Notes under the pieces: model-generated | Seen by the model: only the letters and a program-made list of their open reading frames with translations | What the model was told of the DNA's origin: nothing | Databases searched by the model: none | Program-made: the position numbers and the translations under genes | NCBI GenBank assembly: GCA_026018925.1 | Contig: JAKSZU010000011.1 | Span: 10,799,485-10,863,484 of the forward strand | Length of the DNA stretch: 64,000 bases | Reading direction: 5' to 3' | Source: Tupaia tana | Taxonomy: Eukaryota > Chordata > Mammalia > Scandentia > Tupaiidae | Shown: positions 55,981 through 64,000 of the stretch, piece by piece | Numbering within the stretch: position 1 is the first letter of the stretch | Layout: each line of letters opens with the position of its first letter

Positions 55981-56430
55981 GTTCAAATCCAGGGCTGACT
56001 AGCTGACAATCACTACTTCATCTCTTCCCTGTCCTTCCATCCTCTTTCTCCAACATGTGGCCTGTGCCCACATTGTTGATCAAATCCTCAGCAATGCTTC
56101 CAACGTGAATGAGCCAAGATGGCTCCGAGTAATTAGAACTGAAGGGATGGGCCAGGACTAGGGGAGGCATGCCCATATCTTCATTAACTAATCCAGGCTG
56201 GACCAGGTAAAGGGGACCAGACAGAGACTAAGCAAGGAAGCAAATCTCACCAAGAGAAGCAGTGGAGCAGAGAGTACAAAATTGGAAGGGGTCCAGGTCG
56301 GGTGGAGGCATGGACCAGGAGTACCATATTTCACAGGCCCAGGGGGGGACCAGGAAAAGTAGCAAGAGACAGGCAAAGCCACCAGCAGACAGATCGTGGT
56401 CACAGGTAAGAGATGGTATTCTTCCTTTGT
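55981..56430. other. flanking DNA, no recognised element
   Basis: No repeat or gene is recognised. Confidence 0.4.
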
Positions 56431-56509
56431 TTTTTTTAAGAATTTTTTTTAACTCTGTTTATTATTATTTTCCAGGTTTTTGATCAGACACACACGCACA
56501 CACACACAC

Positions 56510-56557
<48 letters not shown>

Positions 56558-56651
56558 AACTGAGAAAGACAGCCACCAGGTCTGGGACTTGAACCACAGT
56601 CAGCCGTGTAGTAGTCCAGCACCTTTAACCATCATGCCACCTACGGGCCCC
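56431..56651 (-). mobile_element. SINE family B with (CA)n(GA)n
   Basis: A reversed family B with GGTCTGGGACTTGAACCAC and a head ending CACCTACGGGCCCC. Its pyrimidine segment is a CA run then a GA run on the plus strand (56489-56555). Confidence 0.88.
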
Positions 56652-56719
56652 GAAGTGGCATCATTCTTAAAGGGAATGACTGTCTTTGAACAAGATTTCC
56701 TGCCTTGGATAAATGTCTG

Positions 56720-56970
56720 CATTTTTTTAACCAAAGTATGCACACACTTGCCAGAGAGAGACGGGGGGGGGGGGGGGGGGGGAGGAAAGCACCCCCCGCC
56801 ATGGGGTACATTACAACATGATCCTTTCTCAATTTCTTCTTTTCAGGATTTTGGGCATGCATGCACACATGCCTGACAAGCTTTATAAGCAATTAGGTTC
56901 AAGACTTGAACCATGGAGTCAGCCATGTGGGATCTGTCTGCCTTACCCACCAGGCTCAGAGCTGGCCTGT
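56720..56970 (-). mobile_element. SINE family D with G20 run
   Basis: GTATGCACACACTTGCCAGA, then a G-run (56763-56782), then GTTCAAGACTTGAACCATGG to GCTGGCCTG. The G-run expands the family's GGGGG stretch. Confidence 0.83.
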
Positions 56971-57511
56971 GTTTGCACTTACTAGCAGGGTCCAAGATCA
57001 AGAAACTTAGCATTGCCAGGGGCACACAAGCTCCCTCCTGCTGCCCCGAAAACAGGTGACGTTTTCCTTGGTACCCCCCTTTCAAGGCTTTCTGTTCTGG
57101 TCTCAAGGACCCCAAAGCTCTCAGCAGAATGGAAGGGAAAAGGGATTATTTGTGTATTTGTTGGTGAGAGGGAGCTCTACTTTTCCTAGGAGATGAGGCA
57201 AGATTTTACAAAGCATACATTCTTTTTCTCTCTCGGCCTTCTAGATAATGACCTTCTGTCCAATAGACTCATAGACATTAATCTACCTGGGGAGGACAGG
57301 GAACCGGCTCGAGAGGGCCAGAAAGCATGAGGACTGTTTTGGTAGGGAAGCAAAGAGAAAGCTTCTGACCTTCAAAATTGTGTGCTGTGGAGAGTAAACA
57401 ACAGGGTTGAGAACTAGGCACTGCAGGAAAAAAAGTGATGTTCTAAATTCCCCGGCTCCCACTTAGCACATCCAGGGAAAGGCTGGCCGGCAAGCTCAGA
57501 GAGTTCTAAGT
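56971..57511. other. flanking DNA, no recognised element
   Basis: No repeat or gene is recognised. Confidence 0.4.
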
Positions 57512-57528
57512 AAAGGAAGTCGAAGTTT

Positions 57529-57800
57529 GTTTTTGTTTTAGTTTTGGAGAGATTTTTGCTATTGGGTTTGCACACTCACCAGAGAGACAGAGAAAAAGAG
57601 AGAGAAAGTGAGAAATCATTCTCATGGGGGTGGGGGAGATGGCCACTCCACATCCCTCCTCTTCCATTCTTTTCTTGGGATTTTTGGGCATACACGCACA
57701 CAGGCCTGGGGTGAGTTTCAAGCCACCGTGTCTGGGACTTGAACTGCAGTCAACCATGTGGGAGTCCAGTACCTTAATCACCATGCTACCTGCTGGCCCC
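57529..57800 (-). mobile_element. SINE family A/D, imperfect TSD
   Basis: AAAGGAAGTCGAAGTTT (57512-57528) recurs as CAAGGAGGTTGAAGCTT (57800-57816), so the last base is shared. The body has TTGCTATTGGGTTTGCACAC. Confidence 0.88.
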
Positions 57801-57827
57801 AAGGAGGTTGAAGCTTTAAAACTAGGA

Positions 57828-58097
57828 AGGGAGCCAGCAGATGGCATAATGGTTGTGTTGCTGGACTCCCATGTAGTTGACTGTAGTTCAAGTTCCAGAC
57901 CCAGTAGCTTCAAATTCATGCCAGATACATGTGCGTGCGTACCAAATCCCAAGAGGAGAATGGAGGAGAAGGGCCGTGTGGCCATTCCCCCTGGGGGGGA
58001 TGATTTCTTGTTCTATGTGTCTCTTTGTTCCTCCAGTGAGCACACGCGCCCTATAGCAAAGATCTCTCAAAGAAAATAAATAAATAAAATAAAATAC
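57828..58097 (+). mobile_element. SINE family A
   Basis: GAGCCAGCAGATGGCATAAT to CACGCGCCCTATAGCAAAG, tail (AAAT)n. Confidence 0.92.
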
Positions 58098-58321
58098 AGC
58101 TTGGAGGAAGTTAAGGAGAATCTCTCTCTGTGACCTGAGTAATTCGGGGGCAGTCTCAGACACAGAGAAAAGAGAATTGGGAGAGAGGTTAGAGCCTATT
58201 AGATGTGCAACCCGCAACCCTGTTTCTTTTCTCTTACTAGAACATTGATATCTGTCTATCACTTATCTATCTATCTATATAATGCCATGTATACATGTAA
58301 TTATAACATACATGTTATATG

Positions 58322-58452
58322 ATGGGGGTCTTCAAAAAGTTCATGGAAAGTACTTGTTATTAGAAAATTGTGCATGAATTTTGGAAGTTTTTTGAACCAA
58401 AATAAACTTGTACTTTCATTTTTCCACCAGCTTTTGTGAGTGCTTTGTATGA
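58322..58452. mobile_element. mariner-like MITE copy 6
   Basis: GGGGGTCTTCAAAAAGTTCA at the left and CAAAATAAACTTGTACTTTC in the interior match the family. The right end is decayed (TTTTGTGAGTGCTTTGTAT). Confidence 0.77.
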
Positions 58453-59669
58453 TAACAACAGGCAAATGAGGTATTCCTCCATAGTTAGGAAGAAGAGACC
58501 TTTGGTTGGGCTGGGGGTGGTTCAGGCTCACTACCCATTGTGTGGGAACCCTGACAAGTGTTCTCAAACCCAGTGGGAGGGTGAGGGGACCACACAGCAG
58601 GGACTGAACTGTGGGCAGCCTGGGCCAGAGCCAGATGGAGAAGGATGCAGCCGACATGGGGGCGGAGGGGAGCGGAGCACCAGAAGGGACAGTGAGGAGG
58701 AGGTCACAGTCATGGACCCTGGCTCTGGCTCAACCAAGAAACAAAGACCATGAAGTCTCAGCCACAGGCATCTGCATAAAACAGCGGTCGAACATGTGCG
58801 GACAGGATCAGCCCCTCATCCACAGGGGTGTCCTGCACATATGCCCGAGACACTGCCTGGAGCGGAGGCTCTCTTCTTTCTCCTCTCCATCCTTCTGCAC
58901 AACCTTCGGGGAACAAGAGGGATGCTGTAGGGTGAAGAGGGGAGGCTTCAAAGTCCAAGTATTATCTCTAAGAGACTGCTTGAAATCTAAGGAAACTAGG
59001 AACTGTGGGACTACATTTTAAATTTGCTTCCATAAAGACAGTTTCGGGCGTCTCCTTCAGTTACCCTGAGAGTAGCTCAGAAGTCTAGACCCTACATTTT
59101 CTCTGCAAAACCTGAGCTGTCGTAGGAAGACCACACTGGTACCAAAAATGTCTGATTTAGCTCAAAAATACCCTGAGTTTGCCATGGAGCAAGGGGTAGA
59201 CTTGTTTCCTTGAAATAAACATGAGAGTGGTGGGGAGAGCTAGATCAAGGAAGGGAGGAAGAAGGAAAGAAGGAAGGGCAGGGAGGACAGGCAGGAGAGG
59301 GAGGCTCTTCCGGGCTTAGGGGGACTGATTCCCAAGTCCTGGGATTTGCCTTCTAGTTGTACATCCTGGGGGTATCTTTGGAGTGCAGCCTTTGGAGAGG
59401 CCCACAGTACAGTCCAATCGGCTGTGGGTCTGGCCTCACATTCTGCAGGCGACAAATCAGACCCAGAGGAGTAAACCTCACAGCAAACAGGAGCAGGAGC
59501 AGGCAGTGAGTACCACCAGCTCCTTCCCTGTCCATGCAGGGACCCCAGGACTGGGTACCATGGACCTCTCAGCCCACAGACTGAGGAACAGTACTCAGGG
59601 CTTCTTGGGCAGTGTCTCTAGGTGCTCAGACAGTTCTCTATTTTACAGAGTAGGAAGGCATGACCGCTA
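58453..59669. other. 1.2-kb flanking DNA, no recognised element
   Basis: No repeat beyond GGAAG runs near 59245-59300 is recognised, and no gene. Confidence 0.4.
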
Positions 59670-59687
59670 ACCTTTGCTGTGTTTTCT

Positions 59688-59965
59688 TTTTTTTTTTTTT
59701 TCCTTTCTTGTTTTGGAGAGGTTTTTGCTATAGGGTGCGTGCCCTCACCAGAAAGACAGAGAGAGACAGAGAGACAGAAAGCGAGAAATCACCCCCCAGG
59801 GGGGATGGCCACACCACAATCCCTTCTCCTCCATTCTCCTCTTGGGATCTTGGGCACGCACGCACATGTGCCCAGCGTGAGTTTGAGCCACTGGGTCTGG
59901 GACTTGAACCATGGTCGACTCCGTGGGAGTCCAGTGACATAGCCATTACACTAACTGCTGGTCCC
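59688..59965 (-). mobile_element. SINE family A, young, perfect 18-bp TSD
   Basis: ACCTTTGCTGTGTTTTCT lies at 59670-59687 and 59966-59983 without mismatch. It is a reversed full-length copy with GAGAGGTTTTTGCTATAGGG and a head ending AACTGCTGGTCCC. Confidence 0.96.
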
Positions 59966-59983
59966 ACCTTTGCTGTGTTTTCT

Positions 59984-60611
59984 GGTTCACGTATTTCTGC
60001 AGCCTTGCAGGGCTCACTGAGCATTGCTCACTTCTCTGCTCCCATGACCTAACTCTGGAACAGGGAGATGCAGATTTCTAACTCCATCTCTGAGCATGGT
60101 TCTCTTCACTCTTTGCCCGGGACAGGCATTTTGGACAACTCAGTCTCTGCTTCTTGGCATGCCAGGCTGAGCTGCTCTGCAGGATGGCTCTGCCCACAGC
60201 CAGACCTTCAAAGTCTCCCCTTGGCATTGTAGGATGCAGAAAGAGAGAGCACATCCTTCCTCTTAACAAGGCTCCTGCAGAGCTGCTCCTGATAATGGAG
60301 AGGAAACAAGCGTGAGATGGCTCACTAGGGGAAGCCGCCGCCCTCCCAGCCTCCCTTTCAAGATTTGCCAAGTAGGCAGGATGCTTCTGCCTGAGCTAAC
60401 TTGATAATCACAGGGCGTGATGATGGCGAGGACGAGGATGAAAACTTCGCTCCAAGAGGCAGCCTCCTCCAAGAGCCTTCCCAGTTCCTAGCCATGCAGA
60501 AGGGATACCAAAGGCTTGGCTGCCTCCAAGGCAAGTGCCACCTCAGGCCAGTCTAGAAACGAAATGGGCATTCCTGGGCTGAGACTGTGGGCTCCCAGTC
60601 TTTCGGGAAGT
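59984..60611. other. flanking DNA, no recognised element
   Basis: No repeat or gene is recognised. Confidence 0.4.
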
Positions 60612-60626
60612 AGAAGACAGGCACAG

Positions 60627-60885
60627 GGACCAGCAGATGGCGTAATGGCTATGTAACTGGACTCGCACGTAGTCGACCACGGTTCAAGCCCCGGACCTGG
60701 TGGCTTAAAACTCACACCAGGCACATGTGTCTTGCATGCCCAAGATCCCAAGAGGAGAATAGAGGAGAAGGGATGGCAGCATGGCTAGCCCCCTGGGGGG
60801 GTGATTTCTCACTTTCTGTCTCTGTCTCTCTCTGTCTCTCCGGCAAGCACACACATCCTATACCAAAAATCTCTTTAAAAAAAAG
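60627..60885 (+). mobile_element. SINE family A, left half of a dimer
   Basis: A full-length copy from GGACCAGCAGATGGCGTAAT to CACACATCCTATACC plus an A-tail. Its left TSD AGAAGACAGGCACAG (60612-60626) has no partner after its own tail. The partner lies beyond the next SINE. Confidence 0.93.
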
Positions 60886-60888
60886 TGT

Positions 60889-61109
60889 GGGACCAGCAGT
60901 TAGGGTTCGAGTCCCGGACCTGGTGGCTCAAACTCACGCCGGGTGTATGTGTGTGTGTGCCCAAGATCCCAAGAGGAGAACGGAGGAGAAGGGATTGCGG
61001 CATGGCCATCCCTCCTGGGGGTTGATTTTTCACTTTCTGTCTCTCTCTCTCTCTCTCTGTCTTTCTGGCGAGCGCACACACCCTATAGCAAAAACCTCTC
61101 CAAAATAAA
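60889..61109 (+). mobile_element. SINE family A, right half of a dimer, box A deleted
   Basis: It begins GGGACCAGCAGTTAG and jumps straight to GGTTCGAGTCCCGGACC, so about 55 bases including most of box A are missing. The rest is complete. The right TSD AGAAGACAGGCACAG at 61110-61124 matches the one left of the preceding SINE exactly. Confidence 0.93.
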
Positions 61110-61124
61110 AGAAGACAGGCACAG

Positions 61125-61438
61125 ATATCGGGTTGGGAGCTCAAGACAGCATGAGTGGTCTAAGATCATCCTGATACCCCATAATAGCCTCTCTTCAATA
61201 AAGAGTCTTCTTACAGGGTGTTGCCAAATGCCATTTGATATTCACGTCTGTGTAAGGCCTTTCATTTCAACTCTATGTCTCCTTCTGTGGACCTCAAAAC
61301 ATGGTCCTTTTAGGTAACCATGGCTGCTAAAGCTGGGATAGGTCACTGGGATCCCTCATGCTTGCCACGTCACATCATAAATAACTTCAATGGAAACTTC
61401 TAAGTGCCATTAAAAAGGAGGTTAAATTTATGAATTCA
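61125..61438. other. flanking DNA, no recognised element
   Basis: No repeat or gene is recognised. Confidence 0.4.
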
Positions 61439-61439
61439 G

Positions 61440-61693
61440 GGACCAGCTTATGGTGTAATGGTGACGTTGACGAACTTCCACATAATCGACCACAGTTCGA
61501 GTACCGGACCCAGAGGCTTAATTCTCACACTGGGTACATGTGCATACATGCCCAAAGTCCTGAGAGTAGACTGGAGGAGAAGGGATTGCAGCATGACCAT
61601 CATCCCCCAGGGGATGATTTCTTGCTTTCTGTCTCTGTCTCTCTGGTGAGTACACAAGCCCTATAGCAAAAAAACTCTCTTAAAAAAAAAAAT
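61440..61693 (+). mobile_element. SINE family A
   Basis: GGACCAGCTTATGGTGTAAT, box B ACAGTTCGAGTACCGG, right end GCCCTATAGCAAAAAAAC and an A-tail. Confidence 0.91.
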
Positions 61694-62124
61694 CAGATAT
61701 GAATTTAAAGGAAGGAAAGATGCCATTAGTTGGGATATTAAAAAGATTTCACACGTCTTCCAATAGTAAAAATAGTCAGAAAAGTTATATTTTGCATTTC
61801 GATGCTGCCTAAATTCTCTCAGAGGTATTCACTTAATTGAGGGTAATGGAAAGGTCATTGAAGTAAGTAGAAGGCAAAAGAATTTTATCTGAATTCTTTG
61901 CCTTATTTATGTAAATCAGCTAACCTTCCTCATGAAAATTTCAATATCCTCAATCTGTAAAATGGATAGAAAATTCTAATCCAGGGATTCTCTGTTTCTA
62001 CAGCCACTTTTCTTACAGTAGATGTTAAGGGTACATTTTCATGTACATTTTCAGCTAAAATGCTTAAAATGTAATTGTTGCAGGCTTTGCATTCTTTCTA
62101 AATGAAAAAATCGAATGCATTGGG
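61694..62124. other. AT-rich flanking DNA, no recognised element
   Basis: No repeat or gene is recognised before the L1 begins. Confidence 0.4.
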
Positions 62125-62415
62125 CCTTATAAAATTAAGGTCTGCTCTGCAGAAGTCACTGCTAAGAAAATTAAATGAAAAGTTACAGATTAGGAGAAAA
62201 TTTTGCAAACTGCATGTTTGACAAAAGACTGATATCTAGAATGTAAAAAAAGAATGCTTAAAGCTCAACAGTAAGAAAACAAAAATCTCAAACTTAAAAA
62301 ATGGGCAAAATACATGAACAAACATTTCACTAAAGAGAAGACAGAGAAAACAAGTAAGTACATGAAAGCTATTCAGCATGTTAGCCATTAGGGAAATGTA
62401 AATTAAAACCAAAGT

Positions 62416-62597
62416 GAGGGCTGGCAGGTGGCTTGGTGGGTAAAGGCGCTGGATTCCCACATGATTGACTGTGGTTCCGGGCCCGGACCTGGCGACTTGC
62501 TTTCTCACTTCCCCTTTCTCTCTGTCACTCTCTGGTCAAATGAACAATAATAATAATAACAAAAGTCACAACTAATAGAATTAAATAAATAAATAAT
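62416..62597 (+). mobile_element. SINE family B inside L1
   Basis: GGGCTGGCAGGTGGCTTGGT to CTCTCTGGTCAAATGAAC, with an AAT/AAAT tail that hosts the next SINE. Confidence 0.9.
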
Positions 62598-62600
62598 TCC

Positions 62601-62848
62601 TTTTTTTTTGCTATAGGGCGCGTGTGCTCGCCAGACAGACAGAGAGAGACAGAGAGACAGAAAGTGAGAAATCACACCCCAGGGGGAATGGCCATGCTGC
62701 AATCCCTTCTCCTCCATTCTCCTCTCGGGATCTTGGGCACGCACGCACACGCGCCCGGTGTGAGTTTAAACCACCGGGTCCGGGACTCGAACCACTGTCG
62801 ACTATGTGGGAGTCCAGCGACATAGCCATTACCCTAACTGCTGGTCCC
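62601..62848 (-). mobile_element. SINE family A inside the tail of a family B SINE
   Basis: AAATAAATAATTCC before it and AAATAAATAATTCT after it are TSD-like. The reversed body has GCTATAGGGCGCGTGTGCTC with CpGs kept. Confidence 0.92.
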
Positions 62849-63478
62849 TATAAATAAATAATTCTTTAAAGAAAAAGCTAAGGTGAAATATCAGTACACT
62901 CGCATCAGGATGGCTAAATAAAGAATGACAACACCAAATGTGGGTGAGGGTGCAGAAAAATGGGATTGTTCATCCATGGGTAGTAGGAGTGTAACATGGT
63001 ACAGCCACACATGAAAACTTTGACTATATATACATATATATATATATATATATTTTTAACAAATGTACTCATGTAGTTACCACATGGCCTAGCATTTATC
63101 TCAGAGAAATGAGATCTTAGGTTCCCACAATCACTTTCTCATGAATATTCATGGCACCCTCACTTGCAAAATCTCCAAATTAAAAATAAAAAGTCTTTTG
63201 GTGATGAATGGTTAAGCAGAGTGTGTCCATATTATTAAATAATACTCAGCAATAAAAAGGAAAAATAAACTCTTGATATGCAACAAGTTTGGAGAATCTC
63301 AAGAGAATTATGTTGTATGACAAGCTCTGTCCCCAAAGGTTATTTATTAGTACTTTATTATTTCATTTATATAACATACTTGGAATGACAAAATTATGTA
63401 GAGAAAGAACAGATTAATGGTTGCCAGAATTGAGGTGAAGATGTGGAGAAAGTGGGTATGGTTATAAAAGGCAGTGTG

Positions 63479-63742
63479 GGGGCCAGCAGGTGGTATGGTA
63501 GTTAAGCCACTGGATTCCCACATGGCCAACCATGGTTTGAATCTTGGACCTGGTGGCTTGAAAATCACACCAGCCACATAAAGCCTGCATGCCCAAAATC
63601 CCAAAAGGAGAATGAGGAGAAGGGATTGTGGCATGGTCATCCGCCTGTGGGAGGTGATTTCTCACTCCCCTTCCCCCATCTATCTCTTTCCCACAAGTGC
63701 ACACGCCCTATGATAAAAAAGGAAAAAGAAAAAAGGAAAAAG
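63479..63742 (+). mobile_element. SINE family A/D inside L1 3' UTR, 13-bp TSD
   Basis: AAAAGGCAGTGTG (63466-63478) recurs as AAAAGGCAGGGTG (63743-63755). The tail is a (GGAAAAA)n run. Confidence 0.93.
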
Positions 63743-64000
63743 AAAAGGCAGGGTGAAAGAACTGTGTGGTGATGGCATGTTCTGTGTCTTGACTATGATG
63801 GTGGAAGCACAAACTTACATGAGATAAAAACCCATAGAACAAAATAAACATGAATATATACACACTCCAAGCACATGTCAAGCTGATGAAATCTGATTAA
63901 GATAGATGGTATCAATGTTGATTTTCTGCTTGTGATATTGCATTATAGTTTTGTAAGATGCTGTCATTAGGGGAAATGGGGTGACAAGGACACAGAATTA

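Larger units (their letters stand above)
62125..64000 (+). mobile_element. L1 LINE 3' fragment, runs off the right edge
   Basis: GGTCTGCTCTGCAGAAG, then GCATGTTAGCCATTAGGGAA, then GGGTGAGGGTGCAGAAAAAT, AATAATACTCAGCAATAAAA and a 3' UTR (TTGCATTATAGTTTTGTAAG) are L1 ORF2 end and 3' UTR in order. Three SINEs and a TA run (63024-63052) interrupt it. It is stop-filled and non-functional. Confidence 0.88.

Noticed and set aside
1..64000. CRISPR array, bacterial operon, phage or plasmid system
   Set aside because: Introns, SINEs, LINEs and CpG depletion show mammalian nuclear DNA. Dispersed similar sequences are SINEs with TSDs, not spaced repeats.

Overview
This is a window of nuclear DNA from a placental mammal, read on the strand opposite to its one recognisable gene. 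The evidence is split exons with GT-AG borders, a CpG island, dense tRNA-derived SINEs with A-rich tails and target-site duplications (TSDs), L1 and L2 LINE fragments, MIR, MER5A, Tigger and MLT1 fossils, and microsatellites. There are no Alu or B1 elements, so it is neither an anthropoid primate nor a mouse-like rodent. The abundant SINEs (heads reading GACCAGCAGTTAGCGTAATG or GGCCAGCAGGTGGCGTAGTG) are not ones I can assign securely; a colugo (Dermoptera, CYN-type tRNA SINEs) is a tentative guess only.

Gene content: the first two coding exons of SHISA6 (CKAMP52), an AMPA-receptor auxiliary membrane protein, on the minus strand. Coding exon 1 is at 34611-33968, with signal peptide, cysteine-rich Shisa domain and transmembrane segment. 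Exon 2 is at 6309-6149, the start of the cytoplasmic tail. Intron 1 is about 27.7 kb. The remaining exons, including the C-terminal PDZ ligand, lie beyond the left edge. The exon 1/promoter CpG island covers about 33.9-35.6 kb. Everything to the right (35.6-64 kb) is 5' flanking, apparently intergenic DNA in which I find no other protein-coding gene.

Repeat landscape: roughly 60 SINE copies. I use working names. Family A is about 260 bp, CpG-rich and youngest, and its right end reads CCCTATAGCAAAAACCTCT. Family B has a shorter body (about 150 bp) ending in TCTCTGGTCAAATTAAA. Family C has a different head and ends in CTCTCATGAAAGAAA. Family D covers older A-like copies. A small inverted-repeat DNA transposon (MITE, mariner-like) occurs six times. 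Two 3' L1 fragments (8.9-11.5 kb; 62.1 kb to the right edge), one L2, one MLT1 LTR, four MER5A, one Tigger-type element and several MIRs form the older layer. Nested insertions give a relative order: MIR/L1, then MITE, then family A SINE. A degraded tRNA-Ser(GCU)-like sequence sits at 53.1-53.2 kb.

The region 29.7-37.2 kb around exon 1 has no recognisable SINE. I see no dramatic new system. The points most worth a second look are a dimeric SINE inserted as one unit, the MITE family, a possible 5'-leader intron and upstream ORFs in SHISA6, the SINE desert, and SINE tails that have grown into long microsatellites.
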